Positions 27,001 to 38,909 are shown, counted from the first letter of the stretch. The stretch: 64,000 nucleotides of DNA from Obelidium mucronatum (GCA_025765595.1 JAIVFH010000091.1:62001-126000); one strand, 5' to 3'. Notes: generated by a model from the sequence alone, not told the origin. Numbers and translations are program-made.

Positions 27001-28779
27001 CTTGCTAGTGGATACAGTCCTATCAGATATCTACGGAAAACTGAAACTGCTCAAGCAATGCTTCGCTTTCATTCTGCGCAATATTTCCCATTTTTGGATA
27101 ACAATCGCAAGAAGAGATCCGGTGTACGTGCTGTGCCGACAGCCGTGATATTTTAAATCTAACTTTCATTCTAGTATTATGCTACTCTGTGTCGCTTGCT
27201 ATTCACTGATGATAATATGGAAAGCGAAGCTTTGGAATTCTTGAATCTTTTCAACATTCCTTTGGAGGAACTTTCTCGATTGAATAGTCTGGCGGCCTTC
27301 CGAGAACCACGGATTCGCATAATGCTGGATGGATTGTTTCGTGATTTGCGCGGTTTTGTCAGTGCAATTGAATTGAGTGAAGCAAAGCCATCGTATTTGG
27401 TGTTTTTCAACTGGTTCTACCCTCATATGCCGATCTTGCTAAGAGCTCTTGAAGCAAATGTGGATCATCCTGTAGCAAACACGATTTTGAAGTTTTTTGC
27501 GGAGTTTGTTTTGAATCGAGCACAGCGACTGGTTTTCGATATCTCTTCTCCGAACGGGTGTGTAGCTTTTACGCGGTTCTTGATTGAGCTAACATGGGGC
27601 TATATTTTCAGAATCCTTCTTTTTCGAGAATGCAGCAAAGTGCTTCACACATACGGAAAGGTTGCTATTAGTAATCGTGTTGAGGACTCACGCAAATGGA
27701 CTGATAAGTACAAAGGATATACCGTGTGCTTGTAAGTTTATTGCCACGAAGCTTTACTTCGGTTTTTAAACGAATGTTTTTAGCACGATTTTAAAGAATG
27801 CTCTAACTGGAAGCTATGTTCACTTTGGAGTCTTTGAATTGTATAATGATCCAGCGTTGACAAATGCTCTTGAAATTATATTTCAAATGATATTGAGTAT
27901 TCCACTGGCTGACATTTTGGTATGTGGTCGTGCTAGTTCTTTTTTTAAGTCTAACCGTTCATTTCAGGCATTCCCAAAGATGACAGTGGTTTGTCTAACC
28001 GATTTGGAATTTTTACGTTACACTGATTACTAATTTGATTAGGCGTTTTTCTCTTTGATTGACGGTTTCAGTAAGGGTCAGCTCTTGAAAATGAATGATA
28101 TCAATCCAGCAATCGTCGAGTACATTTTCAGGGCATGTGCTGAAGCCATTCGAGGGAGCGACAAATCCAACTCGACCAGCGCCTGCAACACAATTGAAAA
28201 CATATGCACATTTCTCTTCCAGCAAAATGCGTTGAATCGAAACCCTCCACATATTTTGCTTCAGCGAGTGTTGGCACAACCCCAACTGATTCATCTGTTG
28301 TTGACTCGTATTCTGGAAGCTATTCTTGTAGAAGATGCAAACGATTGGTCCCTATCGAGACCTTTATTACCACTTGTTTTGTTGGACAAGGAGGTGAGTA
28401 GTGTACGCTTTTGAATTGCATCTTTGTTCTTATGCTTCCTTGTGACACTCAGTACTTTGACTTTTACGTTGGGAAACTGATAACTGGTCAGTTGGAGCCT
28501 CGGCAGCCAGTTTTGTTGACGGTAGGGCTTTGCCACTTTGTTGTTGCCATTCACTTTTGCTCACGAGTTTCGAAATCTAGGCTTTCCAAGAGCTTATGGA
28601 GCAGATACAATTCAACCTTCTTCCCGCGAACAAGAACAAATTCACTCAGCAAGTACTCACGTTTCGTGTATGTACAGCCTGTATTTATTTTGTTTTTTGA
28701 GATACCTAATGATTGCTTCTAGCGCAATTTGATGACGCAGAGCTTTATCATTCTTCTCCCATCGAGTGAAGAGTTTTAA
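24074..28779 (+). CDS. XPO7: Exportin-7 (RanBP16/17 family)
   Basis: Importin-beta-superfamily nuclear export receptor built of HEAT repeats. The family signature is clear early on: LNYLGTRGNNLQPYVMTGL, TKLGWFDADEFQNSLADV, and MTRHRKVAVNFRDLQLAQIF (about 24600-25030). KEYHEFARMLVRLKSVNQL (about 25605-25700) is formed by splicing out an intron at about 25616-25665 that contains an in-frame TGA. The C-terminal part has WSLSRPLLPLVLLDKE and ELMEQIQFNLLPANKNKFTQ (about 28590-28650). Many introns of 45-60 bases. The last splice is ambiguous: the GTATGT donor gives an end at 28779, and another choice would end at 28769. One extra G at 25499-25500 interrupts the frame before SLFNDEEKAK. Confidence 0.88.
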
Positions 28780-28873
28780 ATCCCCACTCGCGTTGTTTTG
28801 TTAAGGCTCCTAAAAGTAAATAAATATGCATGTTGGACTGGACTGTATTTTGTTTCTTTTTTCTTTTACAAAA

Positions 28874-29980
28874 ATGGATGATGACCGCGAGGCTGTAAAA
28901 CTCTGGAGGTCAGTTGCGGGTCCGAGTACTTACCTGGACAAACAATAACGAGGACTATTTCAGAGTGCATAAAACGGTGCATCAGATGGTTGCCGACAGA
29001 GTAAGAGCGAGTGGGGATAGGAACCAAGAGATGACTCTAAATTCAGTGGGAAAATAGGGCTACTTGGTCGGAGATCATGAACTCAACATGTCTTTGGAAG
29101 ACTGGAAGGGCGACCATTATAGGAACGGCGTTATTGAGTACGTTTTCGTTGGTTGGGAGTGAAACAGTTGGGAGTTTGTGCTGAAATCCACAACCTTTCA
29201 AACAAAAGCCGTGGAAGCCTGACGTTCTTGGTGAACCACAAAGATCAGCCGGATGACCAAGTCTTTGTTTTCTTTGCTGACGATGAAACTGTGGGAATCA
29301 AACCAATCCGAAAGTGCGTTTGCTCCATATTTTTTGGAGGGAACTGTAAAGGAACTAACAACATTATCTTCTTCGCCGGTTGTCATTACATCTTATCGTG
29401 TCTATGCGCATTAATATGCACTCTCTGATCATCAAAACTTGGGACTCTCTCTCTTTCGAAAAAAAAAAAAGAATTTGTGAACGAATGATGCAAGAAAGCA
29501 TTTTCAAGTCTATTCTTGTATACAGAAAGAGTCTCACACCTTCAGCGCACAAAGTGATTCAGGAAATGGCCCCGAAATACGATATTTCCATCTTTTTGGA
29601 AGCTGAATTGATGGTCAATATTACACACCATTCTTTGGTCCCTAAGCACGTTTTGCTATCGAAAGAGGAGAAGGCTACATTGTTGCAGAGATAGTTGAGT
29701 GTCGATTGGAAAGGAGCCACTTGGGTTGTCTGGAATCTTGAATCTAACATACGGTTTGTTCCTCCCAGCCGTTTGAAGGATTCCCAACTCCCGCGTATTC
29801 AGCAGTCGGATCCTGTGGCTCGTTATTATGGATTGAAGGTGCGTAGTGTTTTTATAGTGATTTTTTGGAGACACTGTGGTAACTCATGATGGGTCGTATT
29901 TTCAGAGAGGGCAAGTGGTCAAGATTACGAGACCTAGTGAAACAGCCGGAAGATACAACACATACCGTATTTGCTTCTAA
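28874..29980 (+). CDS. RPB5: RNA polymerase subunit ABC1 (RPB5, shared by Pol I, II, III)
   Basis: Common subunit of all three nuclear polymerases, about 210 residues. Exon 1 starts [12 protein letters not shown] (28874), with an intron inside the WR-V codon region, then VHKTVHQM and [16 protein letters not shown] (N-terminal jaw). [19 protein letters not shown] precedes an intron, then [16 protein letters not shown] and [19 protein letters not shown]. The last module is [19 protein letters not shown] and [18 protein letters not shown], the almost invariant RPB5 C-terminus. The intron at 29694-29769 uses a GTTGAG donor and splices a Tyr codon to give LLQRYRLK. No frame break was found. Confidence 0.93.
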
Positions 29981-30158
29981 ACTAATAAAAAAAAATCGAC
30001 CCTCGACGTGAATGAGCACACAACGATATATAATCAACAGTTTCAAGAGACTTTCTTCATTTGGATATAAGAAACTAGGACGCAGTTCTTTTTTAAATTG
30101 ATTCCGTTCACTCGCACTAAAAGTTCCATGAAACTCAAAGCCAAGAGAGAAATCAAAA

Positions 30159-30582
30159 TCACTCGTCAGCAGCATCCAACTTGACAGTTTGAGCAGGCAG
30201 CTTGAAGGGCTCAACCCATCCGAGTTTAGCCGCACGCACTAGTTCCAAGTATTGCATAGTCAAATGTCTGCAGTTTTGGAGGTGGTTCACTCCCTCCCGT
30301 CTGTAGCACCACTTCATCTTTTCACGCAAAAAGTTGACTTCTTCTGTGCGAACGAGTTGCTCCTTGTAGAAGTCAGAGCGGGCCTTGACGAAGGACATGT
30401 GGTCTATTCTTGTTGATTTAGAACTTCTATTGCTGTCCATCCCCCTTAGCGAACTCACCCATCTTGTCCAAGTCCTTATCGATGACTGGAAGTGGTGAGA
30501 TCTATACGTTTGTCGACGGGATCGAAGCGTTAGTAGTTTTGGAGCTGATGGAGACCAACTGTACCTTCACAGGGTCAGCCAT
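30159..30582 (-). CDS. NADH:ubiquinone oxidoreductase accessory subunit, NDUFB10-like
   Basis: Likely membrane-arm accessory subunit of mitochondrial complex I. Three exons: 30565-30582 (MADPVK), 30459-30501 (ISPLPVIDKDLDKM) and 30159-30403. The 63-base first intron ends GTATAG and contains a TACTAAC box identical to the yeast branch-point consensus; this splice removes what looks at first like a frameshift. The last exon has FVKARSDFYKEQLVR and CYRREGVNHLQNCRH, matching the C-x-x-REG-x-N-x-x-QNC core of NDUFB10/PDSW proteins, with both cysteines kept. Length about 118 residues, shorter than the animal subunit but usual for fungi. No presequence, as expected for this subunit. Confidence 0.7.
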
Positions 30583-30750
30583 TTTGAATATTTATTTTTA
30601 AGAAAAAGGGAAAAGGTAAATAATTAAAAAATAAAAGAATAATATTAAAATGATAATACAACAACTTAGAAGTTACTCTACACGTTCCCCAAGATTATCC
30701 AACCAGCCCCCGCCCCGACTCAATCAAAACGTTTTTTAATTCAAAAACGG

Positions 30751-32147
30751 TTATGCATAAATATAACAAAACCAACCCCCTCCATCACTCCAAAGCGCAT
30801 CCTGAACGCGGATCGGAGGGAACAGAGTCCAATTCCCAATCAAAGGCGAATTTCCAGCCAAATAATCCGTCAATTCAGCATCCACAGCATTTGGCATCGA
30901 TGGATCCCTGTTCCCATAATACGTCGCGGCTTGTGAAGGATTCATGTGTTGCCAATCAGACCAAATCTTGTCAATCATGGAATGATGAACGTAAAAAAGT
31001 GGATCTTTTTTTTTGACACATGAAAGGGAATACAAAAAGTTCAGTTACAATTTCGAGAGAAATGAACTTCAATTACCGTTCCCAGCAGCTGGGGGAAAAG
31101 AAAAGTCACCACCCAATGCATTATGAACTGCAGCATGAGGCCCTGAATAAATGGTTTGTGAAAATGGACCCCACGTAGAAGTTCCAACCAGGTTCTCTAC
31201 AATCGAAGAAGTATAGGCAGACCCCAGCATTCCATTATTTAGCTGTTGAAAGGTTCGAGTGATGCATTGTGGTGATTCGTGGTTGATGATGACTGTTGCA
31301 TTCGAAAAACAGCCAGTTTGTATGCAGTTGGATGGGGATTGTCCGTTTCCACCGAAAGCCGAATCGCTGAAGATGGGAGACATTGATGGATTTTGAGCAT
31401 CAAGAGTCCAGTCCCAATATCTGCAAAAGCCAAGAACTTAACACAAAACGCGTATGTTGTGCGTGGGGGTTTTTTTTTTTTTTTTACTCAACGGAAGTGT
31501 CCCAGAATACGAACAGAAATCTTGCAGCGCGAATTCAAAAAGAAGAATAAGAGTTCGATGCCAAGGTAGGAATTGAGCTGTTCCATGAACTTTGTTGACA
31601 AGGGAAAAGTGGGCAAAAGCAAAGTCATCAAAGACGGAACGCGATACTTTATGATTCAAGTCCAAGATTGATTCTGTATTCATAAGGCAGTTGACGGCAT
31701 CCAAGAAGCGGCTCTGGGAATTTTCTGGTCACGCCGTGAAATGAAACGGTTGTTAAACAATAGTAGGTACCTGCGAAACGCTGCTCATCTTTCGCCATTC
31801 TTGCCGTATTGTTGGAAAAGAGCATGAGTGCTGCTGGGCAGCTGCTGTCTTGAATCTGTAGTGGTTTGCCGCCGATGGGAAGTTGACGCGATTCACAGCG
31901 CCACCAGCAATTGATATCTGAATACCAAGCAGTATCTGTTGGTTAGACAAACTTTGGATGGAAATGTTGATGTACTTGCCGAAGGCGGAGGTCCACTTCG
32001 TCGCTGCAACGTAACCATTGCGACAAGATATTTTTTGACCAAGCCTTTGGAATCACCTTTACATGGGCTCTGACGAGCCAATAGCAACCAAACATACACA
32101 GAAAAGAAAACTATACTGTATATATTTATTTTTTGAAAACCCACCAT
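30751..32147 (-). CDS. Secreted tyrosinase (type 3 copper oxidase)
   Basis: o-Diphenol-oxidising enzyme, probably in melanin or wall tanning. A hydrophobic leader (IVFFSVYVWLLLARQ) near the start at 32147 suggests secretion, though the exact first exon is uncertain. The N-terminal tyrosinase block IRQEWRKMSSVSQ is spliced to RFLDAVNCL. The CuA site has FAHFSLVNKVHG...FLPWHR (about 31600-31560). The CuB site has GPHAAVHNALGG (about 31130) and DPLFYVHHSMIDKIW (about 31000-30960), so the expected copper-binding histidines are visible. The protein ends soon after WCYIYA-type residues at 30751 with no C-terminal cap domain. Introns are AT-rich with T-runs (one at about 31470-31485). Hemocyanin is excluded by length and the HHxxxD motif. 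Confidence 0.88.
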
Positions 32148-32252
32148 TTGCAGGTCAATGTTTCACCCACGAAACAACAAAACACATATAGCAGACAGAC
32201 CCAAGCAAACAGAACGAAATTAAAAAAAGAAAAAAAAAATGCAAAAACACGA

Positions 32253-33000
32253 TCAGTTACTTGTATCAGTCACTACACCCACTTGCGCCGATCTTAGCAC
32301 ACGACCCTTAATCATATACCCCGACTTGAGCACTTCCAAAACAGTCCCAGGCTCCTTTCCCGGAACAGGAGCTTGGAAAACAGCTTCATGCAGGTTATGA
32401 TCAAACTTTGCGCCCAAAGTCTCCTCAAACGGTTCCACACCGACACGCTTGAACGTTTTGAGCAAGTTGGTGTGGGTCATTGAAACACCAGAGTAGAAAT
32501 CTTTCATGATCTTGTTGGAATCGTTGGCGCGTTCAGATTCTGGGACTGATTTCAAAGCAATTTCCAACACGTCAGCGGTATCGAGAAGGTCTTTGGCGAA
32601 TTTCGTGACGGCAAATGAGGATGCGTTTTCTACTTCCTTTTTGGTGCGTTGGCGAATGTTTTCCATGTCTGCGAGTGATCGTCTGTACAGATCCTGCAAA
32701 GGGATGGAGGTTTAGTTTTTGGTTGGGGTGTGTGTGTGCGGGTGTTGTTGTTGTGCATAGAAGGGTTTGTGCGGATCGATGTATCACCTGCAAGTCGGAA
32801 ATCTGTTTGTCTTTTTCGGCCAGCGCCGCCTTCAACTTCTCGTCGCCGTTGGTTTCGCTCTTCTCGGCTTGGTCAGCGCCAGTCTGTGCCCCCTCAGAGT
32901 AACATCGCGCACCGAGTCTCGCAAACATTGGCGCAGCAGTTGGGCGTCCCAAAAGAGAGGCGCGCACGAGTGGGCGCAGTGAAAGAGTAACAGCGTTCAT
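32253..33000 (-). CDS. MGE1: Mitochondrial GrpE nucleotide-exchange factor
   Basis: Co-chaperone of mitochondrial Hsp70. The start at 33000 gives an Arg-rich, acid-poor presequence (MNAVTLSLRPLVRASLLGRP...GARCYSE). A helix with EKLKAALAEKDKQISDLQ is interrupted by one intron (about 32695-32790) and continues DLYRRSLADMENIRQRTKKE, the GrpE dimer coiled coil. KFDHNLHEAVFQAPVPGKEPGTV and GYMIKGRVLRSAQVGVV form the beta domain that contacts Hsp70. Ends at 32253. No frame problem seen. The start is 78 bases from the divergent FARS2 start. Confidence 0.94.
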
Positions 33001-33078
33001 GTTTTCAACAAGTGTTTAGAAATAGAAAAAAACACGAAGCAAAAAGCAAAAAAAAAAGATAGCAAGGCGAGAAATCAA
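33001..33078. promoter_or_regulatory. Divergent promoter, GrpE / mitochondrial Phe-tRNA synthetase
   Basis: 78 bases between two nuclear genes for mitochondrial proteins, A-rich on the plus strand (AAAAAAACACGAAGCAAAAAGC, A8 near 33050). The pairing suggests joint regulation of mitochondrial biogenesis genes. Inferred from arrangement; no factor site was identified. Confidence 0.45.
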
Positions 33079-34541
33079 ATGACTCGAATTCAAATGTTTC
33101 CAAAGAGACTTTTGAGTACAGTTTCGATTCTCGGAAACAACTACACGAAAGACGCTGCAACCAACATCAGCGCCTCGGTTCTCGAACGGATCCCAAGGCG
33201 ACTACACCTAGTCAACAACCACCCAATCAACATCATCAAAACCCGCATCGAGTCGTACTTCCTAAAGACAAACCCCGGATACAAAATTGTGGACTCAATG
33301 TCACCAGCCGTGACAACAACTCAAAACTTTGACCAGCTGCTGTTTGCAAAAGATCACCCCGCAAGGTCTCCATCGGATACATACTACGTGAACGCAGACA
33401 CTGTCCTCAGAACCCACACGAGCGCACACCAATCCACGGTCCTCGAAAGTAAAACCTCGAATGTTGGGTACTTGCTCACCGCCGACGTTTACCGACGCGA
33501 TGAGATTGATCTGTCACACTACCCAGTGTTCCACCAAATGGAAGGAATTCGCATCTTTGATCGGAAATCATTGCTCCTCGAAACATCCGCCGACTCTTTC
33601 CCAGCCCTTCCGAAAGGCGCTAAAATCACGGATCCTACTGGCCTTGGGAACCCGGAAACGAATCCTATTCAGACTGCTTCGCATTCTGCAAAGGATTCGG
33701 AACTTGTTGCGCTTCATTTGAAACGGGCTTTGGAAGGTCTTGTGTGGCACTTGTTTGGGAATGACAAGAATTTGGAGATTCGTTGGATTGAGGCGTATTT
33801 TCCTTTTACTTCTCCTTCTTGGGAGATGGAGGTTATGTATCAAGGCAAATGGCTGGAGTTGTTGGGATGTGGAGTTATTGAACAGCAGATTTTGAATGAC
33901 AGTGGTGAGTCCATCTTAATTCTTTTTTCACGATTCTAAAACGCCATGTTATTTTTTCCTGACCCCTCAGGAAACAGTGACAAAATCGGTTGGGCATTTG
34001 GTCTCGGTCTAGAAAGAATCGCGATGGTCATGTTTGGAATCCCAGACATTCGTCTATTCTGGAGTCAAGATCCTCGTTTCCTGTCTCAATTCGAAAACCA
34101 CGATGCTTCCAAAAGCATAACCTTTCAAGCATATTCCAAATACCCTGCTTGTTACAAGGATATTTCTTTTTGGTGTCCAGAAGGATTTCATGATAATGAC
34201 ATGTTTGAGGTTGTGAGAGATGTTGCGGGGGATTTGGCTGAAGATTGTGCATTGGTTTGTTTATTATTTTTTTTTATGGTTGTTGTTTATTCTTGGGTTT
34301 TTTTTTTTGACATGTTCCTTTCGCAGATTGACACTTTTCAAAACAAAAAAACGGGTCGGACTAGCAAGTGCTTCAGAATTAATTACAGATCCATGGACAG
34401 GTAAGGATGAAAGATGTTTGAATACATCAAACCCTTGACTTTTTTTTTTCTAGAACACTATCAAATGAAGATGTGGATTTGATTCAAGACAAGGTTCGCG
34501 ACGAAATTGCACAACGCTGCAAAGTGGAACTGAGAGGCTGA
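33079..34541 (+). CDS. MSF1: Mitochondrial phenylalanyl-tRNA synthetase
   Basis: Monomeric class II aminoacyl-tRNA synthetase of the FARS2/MSF1 type. A basic Ser/Arg presequence ([16 protein letters not shown]) leads into [12 protein letters not shown]. Class II motif 2 lies around [32 protein letters not shown] (about 33460-33560), with the RxxDxxHxxxFHQxE pattern. After an intron, [22 protein letters not shown] is motif 3 with the active-site Arg. The C-terminal anticodon-binding ferredoxin-like domain has [21 protein letters not shown], and a final [18 protein letters not shown] spliced to [20 protein letters not shown]. Introns at about 33906-33970, 34256-34326 and 34401-34453. The start was chosen as the first ATG giving a presequence. 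Confidence 0.94.
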
Positions 34542-34642
34542 TACAAATAAACAACATATATTATTATGAACAAAAATGAACTGTAAATCAAATTACTAAT
34601 AAATAAATAAATGAAGAAAAAAAAAAACTCGCACAAGCATTC

Positions 34643-36405
34643 TCAAATGTTTCTCTCGGTTGGTGGTTTCCAAGGAACTCCCAAAATGCTGAATATCTCT
34701 TGCTCCGTCCGAGACGCCACAAGTGTTTTGACTCCATTCGCTTCCTTTTTATACAGCCCATGCTGGTTTAGTGAATATCCCTTCTTTCTGGCCAACAGCC
34801 GAATACACCTGTTGAACTCTTGATTGCTCGAGAAATATATCGTTGCCGCACCAAGCTCCGAATACGGCACAATCAATAAATCTATCCGCCGTGCCAACCC
34901 ATCGCTGTTCAACCGACACACACCCCTCCATATCCTCTCATGCCCTTCCTCAGAAGCCGCTGACGAAAGACTATCAATCACAAAATTGACATCCTGCAAC
35001 CGTTGCACAACAGACTCCAACAGACCATCATGGAGACCACTCGGTTCCGGATGCGTAATCATAAAGTCAACGTCGCCACAAGACTCGCTTCCGCGAACGT
35101 ATGAACCCATCATTTGGCATATAAGTTTCGGGTCGAGGGATTTGAGCTCTTTTTGGACGAGCTGGTCGATTGCGGTACATTCACTTCGAGGTATGCGTTC
35201 GAGAAAGTCGTTATAGTATTTGATTCCGAGTTGTTGGTCTTTGGTAAGGGTTGCTTTTGCCTTGACATCAGCTAGAGTCCTGTAACCAAGTGCACTGAGA
35301 ATTGGGAAAAAAAAATGGGGACGTTATTTAATAGGAGCCAGAGACTACCGAGATTAAGTTAAATACGTACTAGAATCTCTCAGCAATCTTTGTCCCAACA
35401 CCATAAATGTTCTTGAAAATCTCCAAAGGACCAAACTTTTCGGGAATCGTGTGGGCCTTCAATGAATATCCTGTACGTAAAATCTCGGCAATTTTCTCTC
35501 GCATGGATGGTCCGATTCCAGGAATCCCTTTGGCGTCTTCTGAGCTTAGAATTCGTGTTTCCAATTTGGCCAATATCTTGACAGCTTTTTTGTACGCGCG
35601 AATTCGCCAGTGGTTTCCTTCTGCTTCGGCGCGCTTCACTAAGCGCTCGAATTCATCAGTAATGTGTTTGTTCTTGTTGGTGGCGCCAGCAGTGACACTG
35701 GTATTCATGTATCTCAAGAGTGGCTCGGGGATGATGATTTTTTTACGATCCACTTCAGTCAAATCTTGTTCGTCATCGACATCTTTTGTACCAGCTGTAC
35801 TTTGCTGAGAGGACCAGAATTCGTTTTGGGGTTGTGTCTCATACCGTGGAGTGCATTGGCTATCCGAATAGTTATCCTGCTGGGAATCCAAGAGTTCTGA
35901 TTCGTCTAGTGGAATTGTTTCTGCATCAGATCTGTTTAAGATGGTGCGTGTAAGTAAGTGAAATAAGAAACAACTGATTGCCGTCTCAAACCACCCACTT
36001 ACATTTCGTCTTCTTCATCGGAATCAAGGACAATAATTGGCGCTGATTCAGTTTTTGCAACCACGGGGGCTGGAAGAAGCCGCCGCTGGCAGAGAGTGTT
36101 TTCCAGCACACCGGATTGGATTGATTTAGCCACGAATTCAGGAGATACAACGATGCAGTTTGGCGGAAGTGAAGAGAGACGAATTGATTCAAGAATAGGG
36201 CCGATAGTAGTGTGGGCAGTGATGATGTGCGAGAGGCCGGGCGAGTGCTCGCTGACGACTGTTCCTCCTGGCAACAAAGCAACTGTTTAGAAACACGTAG
36301 AAGCAGTCGATGCAAACCTCTTGCTTCAATCAGCAGCTTCATGATTGCCAGCTGTGCTTTTGGAATGCGTGCTGGCAGCAGCAGGGCGGTGACGCCAGCG
36401 AACAT
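34643..36405 (-). CDS. POL4: Family X DNA polymerase (lambda / Pol IV type)
   Basis: Gap-filling repair polymerase for base excision and end joining. The start MFAGVTALLLPARI (36405) opens a BRCT domain that continues across an intron (GGTVVSEHSPGLSHIIT, CIVVSPEFVAKSI). A Ser/Asp/Gln-rich linker with IIVLDSDEEDE follows. The lyase domain contains HWRIRAYKKAVKILAKL and two helix-hairpin-helix motifs (KGIPGIGPSMREKIAEI; NIYGVGTKIAERF). The palm has GSYVRGSESCGDVDFMITH (two metal-binding Asp) and ARRIDLLIVP (third Asp). It ends with the X-family thumb, GYSLNQHGLY and the final EIFSILGVPWKPPTERN*. Terminal transferase is less likely because the linker and BRCT order fit lambda. Confidence 0.92.
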
Positions 36406-36429
36406 TCTTCTTTGATACAAAATAGAAAA
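36406..36429. promoter_or_regulatory. 24-base gap between divergent start codons (POL4 / receptor 5)
   Basis: Only 24 bases (TTCTTTGATACAAAATAGAAAA-like) separate the two ATGs. The core promoters must lie inside the opposite genes or each 5' untranslated region overlaps the other's coding sequence. Direct observation of geometry; the functional reading is inferred. Confidence 0.45.
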
Positions 36430-37445
36430 ATGCGCTCGCCGCACACGCCCGTCGCGCCGGACACTGACGCCGGGTTCTGGATCATCTACGGGCTGAGCGC
36501 GCCGCTGTACGTGTGCGGCCTCGTGCTGAACGTGCTTGTGCTCGCGGGGCTGCGGCAGCTCGATAGTAAAAGCCGCATTGACTTTGCGACGCGGCAGCTG
36601 CTCGCGACGACGGGCGGCTACGCGCTCTTCCAGGGCGCGTGCCAGGGCGGCGTGCTGCTCGTGGCGGACGCGCCCGCGTACGGCTCGTTCGCCGCCGCCG
36701 GCTCAGCGCTGCTCGTCGTGGCGCTCGTCGCCTGCAACGTGCTGCTCGCCCTCGAGCGCCACCTGTCCATCAAGCACCCGCAAGCCGCAGACTCCGCCGC
36801 CCGCAGGTGCTACGCCGCCGTCGCCGCCGTCGCTGCCGCCGCCGCCGTCGTGCTGCTGGCCGTGTTCTGCACCTCGGTGTGTGCAAAAAGATGTTCAATT
36901 TAATCACTCGGAGGCACAAGCCAAGGCTAACGTTGTTTTCTTTCTTTGTTGCCCAGGACACGCTCTACGACATCCAACCCACGCAACCGCTTCAGTACAA
37001 TGTTTGGATCATATGCATGTCAACAGTCTTCATCCTGGGCGTTTCAACCGCAACCTTCCTGTACTGGTCAACATATGTATACGTCGCCGAACGCCTCCGC
37101 CACGCAACTGGGGTATCGCACACTGAAGAAATTGCTCGAAAAGTTTTGATTCGCTGCATCCTCATGAGCTCAGGCATGCTGGTGTGCTACCTTCCGCGAA
37201 TGATTGTCCAACTGACAGTCAACTCTCAAACATATTATGACTCGTTTACAACATCAATTGCCAACGTGTTTGCCAGTTTTGATGTTGTCTTGACTCCAGC
37301 TTTGATTCTTTACTTTCGACCCGACGTGAGGATAAAGATTGTCAATGCCTTTGCATCAAATAATAACCAGAGGACGGACGAAGAGCAACCTCATCCGGCA
37401 GCATCAAGTACTCAAACTATTGTTGATATTCACGAAAGAAAATAA
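36430..37445 (+). CDS. Rhodopsin-like 7TM receptor 5 (divergent member)
   Basis: More distant relative of receptors 1-4. Exon 1 (36430-36876) is very GC-rich and encodes an N-terminus PDTDAGFWIIYGL, TM1-4 and LLALERHLSIKHP, which is closer to the animal class A E-R-Y motif than the ERR of the others. The intron 36877-36956 is at exactly the same place, after Thr-Ser, with a GTGTGT donor. Exon 2 (36957-37445) encodes TM5-7, ARKVLIRCILMSSGMLVCYLP in TM6 and VVLTPALILYFRPDVRIK. The tail is Gln/Pro-rich and ends VDIHERK. The GC content of exon 1 compared with exon 2 is strikingly different. Confidence 0.8.
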
Positions 37446-37638
37446 TTGATGTATGATGTTATGTTACATAATTATACAGTATACCACCTCCTGATCTCAT
37501 AATCTTCATATAAATAAATTGAAAATATTAATTCTTTCCGTCAGTGCAGTACTTTTTGGTATAAATGCGAGTACTTTTTCGTTCCAAAAAAATTTACTCC
37601 AACCTACCACCACCAACCCACCACTCACGCAAAGCACC

Positions 37639-38703
37639 ATGAAACGTATCTCTAGCCGGAGGGCTATATTTGGAACAGCCAAAAAGTATAAAGGAGAAGG
37701 TTTCTTACCCCTTATTCCAAACTTGAATCACACACATATGGTTGATCAAATCCCTATTGTTATTGACAGCGACGATGACGAAATGAGCACGGCAACTGAC
37801 AGCTCCAAGCACTCTGCGCCAGTTCGATTTCCGTATGTCTTTCCCTTTACTGGGATGTCACTGGTCCAGCTGAAGAAAGCGTGTCGAGCAAGTGGCCTCA
37901 ATGTAACTGGCACCCGCGATGGCCTACAGCGCCGATTGGCCAACTACTTGGAATATTGGGTTGAGCGCTGCCATCACTGGGAAGCTCCGTCGCGCGAGGA
38001 GCACAAGCGTCTTATTGTCGTTATTGATCCTGGAGTGGTAAATCTTGGATTTACCATTCTTCTCGTGCCATCCCTGAGGACGCTATGCAACAAGCCGGTA
38101 TTTCGAGTGGTGTCCAGTGGCTCGCTTTCGGTTGGACAGATGGACGATTCGATGGGAGTACGTGCCGAAGCTGTCCATGCTGCGATTCGTCAGATTCTGG
38201 ATCTTATCCCGCCCACTCTACGAGGCATGCACTTGAATTGTATTGTAGAAGAGCAGTTCTGGTCCTTTAAACGACATTCCAAGGCCCTTGTGGCCAATTA
38301 CGCAATTGGCTGTATGATTGTCGCAAGCTTCAAGGCCAATACAGTTGACCCAAAGAAAGTTTCATTACTCTGGGGTCTCTCTGGAACAGTTTCGGGTCTG
38401 CCTGTAAGTTTATTCTAATTTGACTGCTCTTGTCTTTACAATCCTTTACAATCTGCTTTTTAGAAACAGGCAACGCAAGCTCAGAAGAATGCTCGAGCTG
38501 ATAAAATGAGGCGATTAAAAAAGAAAAACTGTAAGGAAAAGGTGGCGGATATTGTGCGGCAGGGCCGTCTTCTTGTACATGACCAAAGAATTCTGGAAAG
38601 CCATGACGTCTGTGATTCCATTATCATTGGAATGTCATGGTTCACATGGACTCAAGCAATTATGAGATACGAGAAAGAACTCTTTATTGAATATTATGAT
38701 TGA
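37639..38703 (+). CDS. CCE1: CCE1/YDC2-type Holliday junction resolvase with SAP domain
   Basis: Mitochondrial cruciform-cutting endonuclease, RNase H/RuvC fold. The start at 37639 (MKRISSRRAIFGTAKKYK) gives a basic presequence. An acidic spacer (DSDDDE) follows, then a SAP DNA-binding module (GMSLVQLKKACRASGLNVTG...RRLANYL, about 37855-37950). The nuclease domain begins LIVVIDPGVVNLGF (first catalytic Asp), then CIVEEQFWSFKR (catalytic Glu), and ends ESHDVCDSIIIGMSW (HD and second Asp, about 38600). One intron, at about 38404-38462. The stop is at 38701-38703. All four expected acidic positions are visible. Yeast Cce1 also carries an N-terminal SAP. Confidence 0.88.
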
Positions 38704-38909
38704 GTTGTGTGTTCATTTAATTTTGCTTCAATAAATAAAGTTTCAAGGCTCTTTTGGACAAACAACGAACTCGACCATCACACACACCACAGCTGCGAAT
38801 ATTTTTGTAAGCATCCTTTCGCCCCTGTATATATCATGTACTTACTGATATGTCAATGTAGGCCATTCACAGAGCGCGACCAAGAAGCAAGCGAGGCACA
38901 GTGCATCTA

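Noticed and set aside
30459..30582. Apparent frameshift in the NDUFB10-like gene
   Set aside because: A 63-base intron with GTACAG donor, TACTAAC box and TAG acceptor explains it without any base change.
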